From Planctomycetota bacterium (GTDB lineage Bacteria; Planctomycetota; Phycisphaerae; Phycisphaerales; UBA5793), in the NCBI GenBank assembly GCA_013112555.1, contig JABFGK010000001.1:1834581-1898580 (forward strand): a stretch of 64,000 nt of DNA, read 5' to 3'. Position 1 is the first letter of the stretch. Each line of letters begins with the position of its first letter. Both the position numbers and the translations under genes were made by a program. Of the stretch, positions 26,716 to 35,404 are shown in pieces. The notes under the pieces are model-generated. The model did not search any database. It saw nothing but the letters and a program-made list of their open reading frames with translations, and had not been told where the DNA came from.

Positions 26716-27342
26716 TTACCGAGCAAAGCGGTAGCCGGCAGAGTTCTCCCATCGGATCTCGTTGCGATACCGGGCGTTCGGGTTCAGATCCAACAGTTTG
26801 AAGAACACCTCCCAGTACCGGGCGCCAGCCTCCTCAATCGCATACACCTCGCCGGTCAGTGCATAATTCGGCCGCATGCCGGGGGTGTCGTAATCATCCT
26901 TCAGCCCGTCTTCGAGAACGCGATCGCGCACGGCCTCCGCCCGGTCGGGTCGCTCGACAAAGACGAGTTGGTACGACGCACCTGACTGATTCAGTTTCCG
27001 CCTGAGTTGGGCCAGGAAGATTTCCATGTCATAGGTCGGCAGGTAGGAGCGATTCACGAAGTCACTCACCACCACGACCGTATTGCCGTACTCATCGCGC
27101 TCGAGATCCTCGAGGGATGAGACAATCGACTCGAGCATGACATCGGTGGTGTTGTCCAGTTCCTTCGACCCGAGTTGGCCGTGTGACACGGGGCCGCGGG
27201 AATCAGGCGGCACCTGGTTCGTCCGGCCGCGGTTCTCGACCGGTGGTGTGGCACATCCGGTCACGCCAACCAGCAATACCGATAACAGCAGGCCCCATAA
27301 CAGGGCAAATCGGGCATGGCACAATCCATTGCGGTCTCGCAT
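26716..27342 (-). CDS. LpoB-like lipoprotein (penicillin-binding-protein activator type)
   Basis: About 208 residues from the ATG at 27342, with AAGGA eight bases upstream; an ATG at 27372 lacks a site. Lipobox GVTGC after the hydrophobic segment LWGLLLSVLLVG. The mature domain has NTVVVVSDFVNRSYLPTYDM, RRKLNQSG, YQLVFVERPDRAEAVRDR, RPNYALTGEVYAIEEAG and FFKLLDLNPNARYRNEIRWE, the order seen in LpoB/FlgO-type folds. Family knowledge: in E. coli LpoB reaches through peptidoglycan to stimulate PBP1b. Sequence similarity was judged by eye; a related lipoprotein family with the same fold is possible. Confidence 0.72.
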   Translation of the reverse strand: MRDRNGLCHARFALLWGLLLSVLLVGVTGCATPPVENRGRTNQVPPDSRGPVSHGQLGSKELDNTTDVMLESIVSSLEDLERDEYGNTVVVVSDFVNRSYLPTYDMEIFLAQLRRKLNQSGASYQLVFVERPDRAEAVRDRVLEDGLKDDYDTPGMRPNYALTGEVYAIEEAGARYWEVFFKLLDLNPNARYRNEIRWENSAGYRFAR

Positions 27343-27551
27343 CGCTCTGGTCCTTGCTTTGGTATGTCTCATAACTGTTTGCGTCCGTTTTTGTTATCCA
27401 GTGTTTTTCCTGAATGCACGCGCCCGATAACACCTTGGCGGACAGGATGCATTGTGTGAGTCTATCCGCAGGTCGATGACGCTTCGAGAGTGAATCGCTC
27501 ACCACCGGTTTCATTGCTACGGCACCTGCTGCTACCCAACGGAGGCCTGAC

Positions 27552-27758
27552 ATGCACGCCACCATGAACAAGTCTCAACTCGTTGACGCCATCCTCGGCA
27601 TGAACCCGACGGCAGCCGTCGAGTTCCTGATGTCCTTTAATGACTTCGATCTGCGTCATTACCTCGAACATCTCCAATTGACCCGAGAACCTCGAGGGCG
27701 GCGATCCAGTTGGGTCCGCCAGCCCGATGCGCCGGCCATTGTCTGGAAACAGGCCTGA
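27552..27758 (+). CDS. Small hypothetical protein
   Basis: 68 residues. A clear ribosome site GGAGG lies seven bases before the ATG, and the GC-rich third positions match neighbours. The first two thirds (NKSQLVDAILGMNPTAAVEF, then LMSFNDFDLRHYLEHLQLT) look like a small helical domain, and the end is basic then hydrophobic (PDAPAIVWKQA). It has no signal peptide and no family that I recognise. It stands 200 bp upstream of frr on the same strand. The ribosome site and composition make it likely real. Confidence 0.65.
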   Translation: MHATMNKSQLVDAILGMNPTAAVEFLMSFNDFDLRHYLEHLQLTREPRGRRSSWVRQPDAPAIVWKQA

Positions 27759-27962
27759 TCGCGATCGCACGCCAGGCCCTCTCCATGCACTGTGGACACC
27801 GCCCGTCTGCGGCTATTCCCACCCCAATATGCAGCCCAATTCAGAAGTCTGACCATGCCGGGCAGGCCGTCATACTGGCTCAGCCAACCTGAGCCGGTTA
27901 TGCTTGTCATCCAGGCGACGGCCTGCGATGTACCTTCACCGCCGACCAAGGAGATACCGGCC

Positions 27963-28529
27963 ATGGATCCCGACATGGTGTTGCTTGAGTGTGAAGAGCA
28001 CATGCACAAGACGATCGACTACCTCAAGACCGAACTGCGGGGGGTTCGGACCGGCCGCGCCTCCGTCGGCCTGATCGAGCATGTCAAGGTCGATTGCTAT
28101 GGCTCACTGACCGAACTCCGATCGCTCGCAGCCTTGTCGACCCCTGAACCGACGCAGATCGTGGTCAAGCCGTTTGACCCCGGCACCGTCGTCAACATCG
28201 TCAAGGCTATCGAGCGGGCTGACCTCGGGCTCAACCCACAGTCAGACGGCAAGACGGTCCGGGTCCCGGTCCCGGCCCTGTCGGGCGAACGTCGCAAGCA
28301 GTTGGCCAACCAGGTCCGGAACATGGGTGAGACCGCGAAGGTATCGGTACGAAACAGCCGGCGCCAGGCGAATAAGCAGATTGACACCCTGGAAAAGGAC
28401 AAGTCCCAGAGCCTTTCGGAAGACCAGGCCAAGAAACTCAAGGACGATGTTCAGGAACTGATCAAGAAAATCGAGACTGCAATCGACGAAATGGTCACCG
28501 GCAAGATCAATGAGATTTCAGAGATCTAG
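27963..28529 (+). CDS. frr: Ribosome recycling factor
   Basis: 188 residues from the ATG at 27963, with AAGGAG nine bases upstream, matching the family length of about 185; the open frame back to 27792 is not conserved. Core motifs: TELRGVRTGRASVGLIEHVK, QIVVKPFDPG, GLNPQSDGKTVRVPVPALSG, ERRKQL and VRNSRRQANKQIDTLEKD. Family knowledge: acts with EF-G to split the ribosome after termination. Its usual neighbour pyrH is not present here. Confidence 0.96.
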   Translation: MDPDMVLLECEEHMHKTIDYLKTELRGVRTGRASVGLIEHVKVDCYGSLTELRSLAALSTPEPTQIVVKPFDPGTVVNIVKAIERADLGLNPQSDGKTVRVPVPALSGERRKQLANQVRNMGETAKVSVRNSRRQANKQIDTLEKDKSQSLSEDQAKKLKDDVQELIKKIETAIDEMVTGKINEISEI

Positions 28530-28550
28530 CGTCGCCACAGTGCTGTACAT

Positions 28551-28598
28551 CGGGGCGTTGTTCCTGCCCACAGGATTGGTTATCGCCCCGTTCTCTCA
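28551..28598 (+). terminator. Possible terminator downstream of frr
   Basis: CGGGGCG at 28551-28557 pairs with CGCCCCG at 28584-28590 across a 26-base loop, followed by TTCTCTC. The loop is long and the T-run weak, so this is only a candidate. Confidence 0.35.
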
Positions 28599-28735
28599 GC
28601 CCTGAGACACGCCAAATTACTCCACTTATCCTGATTCTTCGGGGTATGGGGAATTCTCCGTAAATCGTCGCTCCTGCCCCATTTCAGCCCATCTCAGCCA
28701 ATATCTACAAACACGCGCGCTGCCCTCTGTATACA

Positions 28736-28882
28736 ATGGATTGGCACGAGTCTTGTATCCGACAAGAGAGAGGGCTGTGCACCCCCGAACAGGGAGGGAT
28801 CACAGCGACAGGACAGGATCACGGTCGCCGGTTTGACCCAAAACAGGCGGCCAAGGCAGCGCAATTTCTCGAAAACAACTAG
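28736..28882 (+). CDS. Possible 48-residue ORF directly upstream of ccmE
   Basis: An open frame ATG (28736) to TAG (28882) ends 11 bp before ccmE. Its second half reads DHGRRFDPKQAAKAAQFLEN with a codon use that looks coding, while the first half is less convincing. No ribosome site precedes the ATG and that codon overlaps a possible promoter, so the real start, if any, may lie further in. It might be a leader peptide coupled to ccmE or chance. Confidence 0.3.
   Translation: MDWHESCIRQERGLCTPEQGGITATGQDHGRRFDPKQAAKAAQFLENN
28741..28757 (+). promoter_or_regulatory. Candidate sigma-54 promoter upstream of the ccm operon
   Basis: TTGGCACGAGTCTTGTA matches the sigma-54 consensus YTGGCACGRNNNTTGCW at all fixed positions but one: the GC at -12 is GT. 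It lies 137 bp upstream of ccmE in a 364-bp gap without established genes. An overlapping TATACAAT at 28730-28737 could instead serve as a sigma-70 -10 box. The -12 change weakens the sigma-54 case. Confidence 0.35.
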
Positions 28883-28893
28883 GGCGAAAAGTT

Positions 28894-29382
28894 ATGAACC
28901 AGGTACAGATCAAGATGCTGATTGCCGGTGTACTTGTAGCAGGAGCCGTCACCTTCCTGGCCATTGCCGGCCTCAAGGGAGGTGGGTTTACCTATTACCT
29001 GTCAGTCGAGGAGTTCCTCGCCGACGAGACCAAGTATGACCAGCGCGTCAGGCTCCACGGGATCGTTCAGACGGAGGACTTTGCGAGTAACCCCGGCCTC
29101 ATGTCCGCCGAGTTTACGCTTGCTACTGAAACAGCCTCCATCCGGGTCAACTACGCCGGCACCATCCCGGACATGTTCCAGGCCAACCGCGAAGTCGTCA
29201 TCGAAGGGATGTATGACGCACAAGGCAACGTCTTCAATGCCGACGTCCTGATGACCAAGTGTGCCAGCAAGTACCAGGAGGAAGGCATGCCTGCGGACGT
29301 GCCGGAAGATGGTCGCGTGACGGATGATTCCGACGTACCGGCTCAGGACACTGACACCACCCCCGGGGGCAATGATCAATGA
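28894..29382 (+). CDS. ccmE: Cytochrome c haem chaperone CcmE, Cys-type variant
   Basis: 162 residues. One N-terminal membrane anchor (MLIAGVLVAGAVTFLAIAGL), then an OB-fold with YYLSVEEFLADETKYDQRVR, RVNYAGTIPDMFQANREVVI and EGMYDAQGNVFNADVLMTKC. In classical CcmE the haem binds covalently to His in an HxxxY motif after the V-L-x-K segment; here that site reads CASKY, so Cys takes the place of His. Family knowledge: CxxxY CcmE occurs in archaea and some deltaproteobacteria (called system I*). An acidic tail follows. It overlaps ccmF by four bases. Confidence 0.92.
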   Translation: MNQVQIKMLIAGVLVAGAVTFLAIAGLKGGGFTYYLSVEEFLADETKYDQRVRLHGIVQTEDFASNPGLMSAEFTLATETASIRVNYAGTIPDMFQANREVVIEGMYDAQGNVFNADVLMTKCASKYQEEGMPADVPEDGRVTDDSDVPAQDTDTTPGGNDQ

Positions 29383-31586
29383 TCAGCCTGATCGACACGC
29401 ATCTGCCGGCACTCGGCACCTATCTGCTCTATGCCTCTTTTCTCGTGTCGCTCATGGCGGCACTGCTGTCCTTGCTGAGGCTGACACAGCCGGCCGCACT
29501 GTCGGTCATCCCGGCCAAGTGGTGTACGGTGCTGTACGTGATCCTCATCAGTGCTGCCTGCGCGCTGCTGCTGCGGGCTGAACTCATCAATGACTTCCGG
29601 CTCGAATACGTGGCCAGTTACAACGAGACGGCACTCCCGGTCGGGTACAAGATCGCCGCCTTCTGGGCCGGCCAATCCGGGAGTCTGCTTCTCTGGGCCG
29701 AGATGATGGCCGTCATGGGCCTGATCGCGGTCCTGACCCACTGGAACCGACACGACGGCTACATGGCAGGCACGATTGCGACCATCGCCGTCAGTTGCTG
29801 CTTCTTTACTGCACTGATTGTGTTTACCTCAGTCGGCAACCCCTTCACCCTGGTCGAAGGAATGACGCCGAGAGACGGCAACGGCCTGAATCCGATGTTG
29901 CAGGACCCGGCCATGATTGCCCATCCGCCATTCCTGTTCCTGGGCTACGCCGGCTGTTTGCTCCCCTACGCCTTCACGATGGGGGCGCTCGTCAGCGGCC
30001 GCACTGACAACCAATGGCTGGCCGACATCCGACGCTGGACACTCGCAGCCTGGCTGTTTCTCACCGTCGGCATCGTCCTCGGCTCCTGGTGGGCTTATGT
30101 CGAACTCGGCTGGGGCGGCTATTGGGCCTGGGACCCGGTCGAAAACGCCTCGCTCCTGCCCTGGTTGACCATCACCGCCGTTCTGCACTCGATCATGGTG
30201 CAGCAGCGCCGCGGCATGTTCAAACGCTGGAATGTCGCTCTGATCTCAATGTCGTTCTTCCTATGCATCGTGGGAACCTATATCACCCGAAGCGGTGTCA
30301 TTGATTCCGTTCATGCGTTCCCGGATTCCCCGGTCGGGCGGTTCTTCTTCTTCTTCCTGATCGGCAGCGTCTTGATCACGATGGCGCTGGGCGTGTTTCG
30401 CTTCAATCGCTTGCGATCCGAGCACCCCATGCTGTCCGTTGTCGGCACGGAAGCCGCCTTTATGGCCACGAATGTTCTACTGGTCATCATCATGCTTGCC
30501 ACGCTCGTCGGCACCATGTGGCCTGTGATCAGCAGCACCTTCAGCAGGATCTTCCTCGGCAACGAACATCAGATGACGCTGCAGCAGAGTTTCTACAACA
30601 AGCAGGTCCTGCCCTTTGCCATGGTCCTGTTTGGGCTGATGTCACTGGGCCCGCTGTTCGTGTACGGCCGGAATGCAGCCGATCAGATGCGCAAGACTAT
30701 CCTGATTCCGATCATTGTCGGCGCCTGTTGCGGCCTTGTTGCGATCGTCCTGCATTTTCTCAGCGATGAACCTCCACTCATGGGAATCTGGACACTGTGC
30801 GCCGCCGCAGTTGCCGGGACGGCCATGCTGAGCATTGTCACTGACTTTGTCCGGTCGGTCCGGCTCCGGCGCGAGGCCACCGGGCAGGGCTGGCCGATGG
30901 CAGCCGTCACGATGATTGACACCAGCCATCGACGGTACGGCGGGCAACTCGTGCACGTCGGCGTCATCATGCTCCTGGTCGGCATCGTCGGCTCCAGCAT
31001 CTACAAGCAGGAACAAAAACTCACACTACAGGAAGGCCAGTCGAGCGAACTGGCAGGATACACCTTTGCATTCAACGGCCTGGATATAACCGAAGGGCCG
31101 AACTACGAAGCCGTCATCGCCGATATGACCGTCACCTCGCCCGGCAACGAGACGTTCACGCTGTCTCCCGAGTACCGCAAGTACAACACCTGGGAGGAGA
31201 TGAACCGAGAGATTTCGGTCCGCATCGGCCTCGGCCGCGATGTATACCTGACGCTGGAGGGGTGGGAGGCAGGTGGCAAAGTGGTCTCATTTACTGCCTA
31301 CGTCACACCGCTCATAACTTGGCTCTGGATCGGGACGATCGTCATGTGTATCGGCGGCACGTTTGCCATGCTGCCCCGGTTCCTCCCGGTCGGGATAGGT
31401 ACGTCCAGCATCCCCCGGTACACCCCGGGCGACAGCATGAGCGATGCCATCACGAAGCCGCAACCCCCAAGCACGAACAATGATCTCCAGGCACAGCCCG
31501 ACGCTGCCCGACAGAATGTGCCCTCAGAGCCGGCACCGAGCGGTGCCACCCCGGCCACTGCCGCGTCGGACAGCGTATCATCATAA
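29379..31586 (+). CDS. ccmF: Cytochrome c haem lyase subunit CcmF
   Basis: 735 residues with many membrane helices. The haem-handling WWD motif is WGGYWAWDPVENASLLPWL near residue 245, preceded by PPFLFLGYAGCLLPYAFTMG. FLCIVGTYITRSGVIDSVHAF and further conserved boxes follow. A large periplasmic domain (about 540-660: YAFAFNGLDITEGP-like) and a Pro/Ser-rich tail end the protein. Family knowledge: CcmF receives haem from CcmE and attaches it to apocytochrome c. The start ATG overlaps the ccmE stop. It is followed 55 bp later by a protein of unknown function. Confidence 0.96.
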   Translation: MISLIDTHLPALGTYLLYASFLVSLMAALLSLLRLTQPAALSVIPAKWCTVLYVILISAACALLLRAELINDFRLEYVASYNETALPVGYKIAAFWAGQSGSLLLWAEMMAVMGLIAVLTHWNRHDGYMAGTIATIAVSCCFFTALIVFTSVGNPFTLVEGMTPRDGNGLNPMLQDPAMIAHPPFLFLGYAGCLLPYAFTMGALVSGRTDNQWLADIRRWTLAAWLFLTVGIVLGSWWAYVELGWGGYWAWDPVENASLLPWLTITAVLHSIMVQQRRGMFKRWNVALISMSFFLCIVGTYITRSGVIDSVHAFPDSPVGRFFFFFLIGSVLITMALGVFRFNRLRSEHPMLSVVGTEAAFMATNVLLVIIMLATLVGTMWPVISSTFSRIFLGNEHQMTLQQSFYNKQVLPFAMVLFGLMSLGPLFVYGRNAADQMRKTILIPIIVGACCGLVAIVLHFLSDEPPLMGIWTLCAAAVAGTAMLSIVTDFVRSVRLRREATGQGWPMAAVTMIDTSHRRYGGQLVHVGVIMLLVGIVGSSIYKQEQKLTLQEGQSSELAGYTFAFNGLDITEGPNYEAVIADMTVTSPGNETFTLSPEYRKYNTWEEMNREISVRIGLGRDVYLTLEGWEAGGKVVSFTAYVTPLITWLWIGTIVMCIGGTFAMLPRFLPVGIGTSSIPRYTPGDSMSDAITKPQPPSTNNDLQAQPDAARQNVPSEPAPSGATPATAASDSVSS

Positions 31587-31641
31587 TCACATTCGCCTCC
31601 CCCCACTGCGATCTTGATCATCGCTTCAAGGATCTCATGCA

Positions 31642-32850
31642 ATGACGCAGACATGTCCTGATACAAGAACTGATTCGGCCGCTTCGGTCCTGCGCCACTG
31701 GCTGCTGACTGTGGCACTCGTACTGTCAATGGGCACCCTTACCTTCTCCGCGCAGGAGGTGCAGGAAGAGACCCAGCCGCCGCAGAACGAAACGACGGCC
31801 CAGGAACAGCCGCAGGAAGAGACGATTGCACCACCGATCGGCGAGGAGGACATTCAAAAGGCCATGGAGGCTGCCCCGAAGGGTCGGCTGGCCATCCGCG
31901 TGGTCCAGGGGACTGAAGGCGGCGATCCGATCGGTGAAATCGTCGTGCACCTGTCCCTGCTCCACCGAGGATCACTCGTCGACTCGCGCGATCTTACCAC
32001 CGATGATCACGGCGTCGTCATCGTCGACGACATCATGGCGGCCATGGAGGTTTGGCCACAGATCAGCGTCGAGTACGCCGGCTGTACCTACCAGACCGGA
32101 GCCGAGGACCCCATCGGACCGCAGAACCCGGAGGGGACGCTCACGCTGACCGTCTTCGACGTCACGGCCGAACAGCCGGACTGGGGCGTCATGATGATGC
32201 ACATCTTCGTCGACGAGATGGATGGGGGCCTGGTGGTCCGCCAGACGGCCGTTGTGGAAAACCCGTCGGATCACACCTGGCTCGGGGACCTGTCCGAGGC
32301 CGAGTCGCACGAGGGGCACAACCACCCCGAGGGCGAAGTCGAGCAGGCACCCAATGCCCCGACGGCCCGCTTCACGTTCCCGGCCGCTGCAACTGACATA
32401 CAACTCGAAGGCGGGTTCCATGGTTGGTGCTGTACGGAACGAGTCGAAGATACACTCATCGTCCGGATGCCGATGATGCCCGGCCAGAGCATGTTTTCCT
32501 TTGCCTATCGGATCCCCGTATCAGACGAGAAGGTCAGTCTCACCTTCGGTGCCTCGGCCGCGATGGCCAGTGCCGTCGTCCTCCTGCCGGATGCCGGGTT
32601 CAATGTCACGCCGGTCGGACTCCAGAAGGATGCCGAGCGCCCGATGGGCGATCGTATGTTTCACATGTATACCGCCAAGGATGTCGCGGCCGGTGCCAGA
32701 GTCGGCGTCTCACTGGCCGGGCTCATGAGCGACGGCGGCTCAGCCGATACCACCAAGAAGCTCGCCTCGGGCCGCAACGTCATCCTGATCGTGGCCGGAC
32801 TGTTGGTCGTCTTTGCCTTCGTCGGCCTGGTCTTCAGACGATCGGCCTGA
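31642..32850 (+). CDS. Unknown exported, membrane-anchored protein in the ccm operon
   Basis: 402 residues, no recognised family. An N-terminal signal (WLLTVALVLSMGTLTF, then SAQ) leads to a Gln/Glu-rich segment and beta-rich domains, for example LAIRVVQGTEGGDPIGEIVV and VRQTAVVENPSDHTWLGDL. A C-terminal membrane helix NVILIVAGLLVVFAFVGLVF is followed by Arg-Arg. A Cys pair GWCCTE occurs near residue 260. Topology is thus periplasmic with a C-terminal anchor. Position between ccmF and ccmA, where proteobacteria have CcmG/CcmH, suggests a role in haem or apocytochrome handling; CcmH or thioredoxin motifs (CxxC) were not seen. Confidence 0.75.
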   Translation: MTQTCPDTRTDSAASVLRHWLLTVALVLSMGTLTFSAQEVQEETQPPQNETTAQEQPQEETIAPPIGEEDIQKAMEAAPKGRLAIRVVQGTEGGDPIGEIVVHLSLLHRGSLVDSRDLTTDDHGVVIVDDIMAAMEVWPQISVEYAGCTYQTGAEDPIGPQNPEGTLTLTVFDVTAEQPDWGVMMMHIFVDEMDGGLVVRQTAVVENPSDHTWLGDLSEAESHEGHNHPEGEVEQAPNAPTARFTFPAAATDIQLEGGFHGWCCTERVEDTLIVRMPMMPGQSMFSFAYRIPVSDEKVSLTFGASAAMASAVVLLPDAGFNVTPVGLQKDAERPMGDRMFHMYTAKDVAAGARVGVSLAGLMSDGGSADTTKKLASGRNVILIVAGLLVVFAFVGLVFRRSA

Positions 32851-32906
32851 TGCCTGCTGCGGTTTGTGACATGGCTGTCAGATCTCGCCCACACGGAGGT
32901 TGATTT

Positions 32907-33719
32907 GTGCACGCGGCCTCAACCGGCACCAGCACGACACCGGAAACACCACAGGCTGCCGACTCCAGGCCCCCTGAGGATGTCTCTGCACCCACCACCA
33001 CCGCCACCTCCACCACCGCCGCCGTCCATGCCGTCAACATGACCAAGACCATTGACGAGCGGCTGATTCTCGATCGAATCAACTTCACGATCCGCCCCGG
33101 GCAATACGTCACACTCCTGGGAGCAAACGGGGCCGGCAAAAGCACGATGCTTCGCATTCTGGCCTCATTATCACAACCGTCCCGAGGCAAACTGACCGTA
33201 TTCGGGCATGAACTCACTCGTGCCTCATCGCCATCGCTCCGCGCTCGCATCGGCATGATCGGCCATCAGCCCATGCTGTATCGCGAACTGGCAGCGGTGG
33301 AGAACCTGACGTTCTTCGGCCGCCTCTACGGGTTGCCCGATGCACGCACGCGGGCCATGGAACTGCTCGAATACGTCGGGCTCGCGGATCGTGCCGGCGA
33401 CCCGGTCAAGGCATTCAGCCGCGGCATGACGCAGCGCGTCGCCATCGCGCGGGCCCTGATGCATGAACCGGACCTGCTGCTGGCCGATGAGCCCTTTGCC
33501 GGGCTCGATGCGCCCAGTACGCGCATGGTCGAACTCATGCTCGCTCGCCTGCATGATGAAGGTCGAACGATCATCCTCACGAACCACGACATTACCCAGA
33601 GTTTGAGATTGGCAGAGCACGCACTCGTACTCCACGGCCGGCGCATTGCGCTTGACGAGCCGACGGCCGACCTCGACCCGGAAGAGGTCCTGAAGAAGGT
33701 GGGGTGGACATCATGTTGA
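32907..33719 (+). CDS. ccmA: Haem exporter ATP-binding protein
   Basis: 270 residues with a GTG start preceded by GGAGG seven bases away. The first 40 residues are Thr/Ala/Pro-rich and outside the domain. ABC ATPase motifs: GANGAGKST (Walker A), FSRGMTQRVAIARAL (signature), LLLADEPFAGLD (Walker B) and ILTNHDI (switch His). Family knowledge: CcmA drives release of holo-CcmE from CcmC with CcmB. The ccmB gene overlaps its 3' end. Confidence 0.93.
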   Translation: MHAASTGTSTTPETPQAADSRPPEDVSAPTTTATSTTAAVHAVNMTKTIDERLILDRINFTIRPGQYVTLLGANGAGKSTMLRILASLSQPSRGKLTVFGHELTRASSPSLRARIGMIGHQPMLYRELAAVENLTFFGRLYGLPDARTRAMELLEYVGLADRAGDPVKAFSRGMTQRVAIARALMHEPDLLLADEPFAGLDAPSTRMVELMLARLHDEGRTIILTNHDITQSLRLAEHALVLHGRRIALDEPTADLDPEEVLKKVGWTSC

Positions 33720-34384
33720 TGCTCCGCCAGATTTACTGGCTGGCCTCGAAGGATATCCTGATCGAAGCGCGCAGCCGTCAGACGATCGGCCTGGTGGTCG
33801 TTCTCGGTGTGCTCATCATTGTGGTACTCGGACTCGGCCTGGAGCCGAGCCAGACCTCCGGCTTCAGTGCCACGGCCATCCTCTGGGTGGCCTACCTGTT
33901 CGGCGGCGTGCTGTGCTTCGAAAAGACCATGGCCGTCGAACGACATGACGAAGCCCTGGCCGGCCTGCTGCTGGCCCCGATCGATCGCGGCGCCATCTAC
34001 ATAGCCAAACTCATCAGCAACCTCATCCTCATGTTTTCCCTGGCAATCGTGGTGACGCCCGTGGCCGTCCTGCTCTTCCACTTCGACCTGTCCGCGGCCC
34101 TCGGTGCGTTCGTGTTGATCATGTCGATCTCGATGGTCGGCTTCGCGGCCGTCGGAACCCTGTTTTCGGCTACGATCAGCTCATCACGCCTGCAGGGCGG
34201 TCTGCTGGCCATGCTGATCTTCCCGATCAGCCTGCCGCTCGTGATCACATCGAGTCAGTTGCTGCTTCGCATTTTCCGGGGGAACCAGGAACTGTCGTTC
34301 TCCGGCCTGTCCATCCTCATCGCATTTGACGTGATATTTCTAGTCGCAAGTTGGCTTGTATTCGAACTCATTCTTGAGCCATGA
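33713..34384 (+). CDS. ccmB: Haem exporter membrane protein CcmB
   Basis: About 223 residues from the ATG at 33713 (MLMLRQIYWLASKDILIEAR); a GTG at 33704 would add three residues. Six hydrophobic segments, with ERHDEALAGLLLAPIDRGAI in the loop typical of CcmB and FPISLPLVI later. It overlaps ccmA by seven bases. Family knowledge: forms the ABC complex CcmABCD that releases holo-CcmE. Confidence 0.92.
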   Translation: MLMLRQIYWLASKDILIEARSRQTIGLVVVLGVLIIVVLGLGLEPSQTSGFSATAILWVAYLFGGVLCFEKTMAVERHDEALAGLLLAPIDRGAIYIAKLISNLILMFSLAIVVTPVAVLLFHFDLSAALGAFVLIMSISMVGFAAVGTLFSATISSSRLQGGLLAMLIFPISLPLVITSSQLLLRIFRGNQELSFSGLSILIAFDVIFLVASWLVFELILEP

Positions 34385-34443
34385 CCGATTAGACCTACTG
34401 CAGGGATGCTTCGGTCCCTGATTTCATATGGAGACACCTACCG

Positions 34444-35172
34444 ATGGCCCAAAAGAAACGAATCCCGACGCCAGCCATCATTGTCTACTGGGTCGTGACG
34501 CTCGGCCTGTTCGTTGGCGGCCTGTTTTTGCTCGCATACTACACGCCGGCAAACCTCAGAACCCCCGAATACGACGCCGGCGCAGCCCAGAAGATCTTTT
34601 ACATCCATCTGCCGATCGCGATTAACACCTTTGTCGCTGCCCTCCTGGTCGGTGTGGCCGGGGTCGCGTATCTGATCGGTCGCCGACTCGTGTGGGATGA
34701 CTTTGCCTATGCAGCCGGCAAGACAGCCGTGCTGCTGGGCGGCATCGTGCTGCTGACCGGCGTCATCTGGGGCCGCAGTGCATGGTGGAATGCTCGCCCG
34801 TGGTTCGTGTGGTGGGAGTGGACTCCCCGCCTCACCTTCAGCCTGGTCCTGTGGCTGCTCTACGTCGTTTATCTGATGATCAGACCCTCGATTGAGTCTG
34901 CCAACCGACGGGCGCTCGTCTGTGCCGTCTACGGCATCATTGCATTTCTTGACGTTCCGCTGGTCTACTTCTCGACGAAACTGCTCCCCGACCTGCATGT
35001 GCCGCCCGGGCAGGCCATGAGTTCGGGCATGAAGTGGACGCTGCTGTACTGGTTTGCCCCCATCACGATGATGCATGTCGGCATTCTGTACCACCGGTTC
35101 TGCCTGAACCGCGACGAACGGGCTTTGTATGAATCAGCCTACGACAACGAACAGACACCTGCTGTCGCCTGA
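34444..35172 (+). CDS. ccmC: Haem-handling membrane protein CcmC
   Basis: 242 residues, six membrane helices. The WWD-like motif is WGRSAWWNARPWFVWWEWTP, and the segment FYIHLPIAINTFVAA contains the first conserved His. A second His is in STKLLPDLHVPP. GGAG lies before the ATG. Family knowledge: CcmC loads haem on CcmE. The next gene encodes a CcmD-sized protein, completing ABC(D). Confidence 0.93.
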   Translation: MAQKKRIPTPAIIVYWVVTLGLFVGGLFLLAYYTPANLRTPEYDAGAAQKIFYIHLPIAINTFVAALLVGVAGVAYLIGRRLVWDDFAYAAGKTAVLLGGIVLLTGVIWGRSAWWNARPWFVWWEWTPRLTFSLVLWLLYVVYLMIRPSIESANRRALVCAVYGIIAFLDVPLVYFSTKLLPDLHVPPGQAMSSGMKWTLLYWFAPITMMHVGILYHRFCLNRDERALYESAYDNEQTPAVA

Positions 35173-35222
35173 ACCATGCTCATGAGCGCGCAGAATAATA
35201 GAGTTCAACTGGAGAAGTCACG

Positions 35223-35390
35223 ATGACTCCACCTCCCACGAATACAACGACCGTCTTTGGTATTGAAGTTCTGACATTCGCCGGCTATGCCATCAGCGCC
35301 GCCCTGCTGTGGGGCTATGTGGCATTGCAATGGCTGTGGCTCATGCGCTCACGGGCTCGCAAAGCAGCCCGGAATGTCGCTGCGTCGTGA
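35223..35390 (+). CDS. CcmD-like small membrane protein
   Basis: 55 residues, with GGAG eight bases before the ATG. It has one membrane helix (FAGYAISAALLWGYVALQWL) followed by a basic tail MRSRARKAARN, the topology of CcmD. It directly follows ccmC by 50 bp and ends 14 bp before the convergent hemL stop. Family knowledge: CcmD helps CcmC-CcmE release. Sequence is too short for firm homology, so the name rests on size, topology and place. Confidence 0.72.
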   Translation: MTPPPTNTTTVFGIEVLTFAGYAISAALLWGYVALQWLWLMRSRARKAARNVAAS

Positions 35391-35404
35391 TCGGCGAATG
35401 TGCG

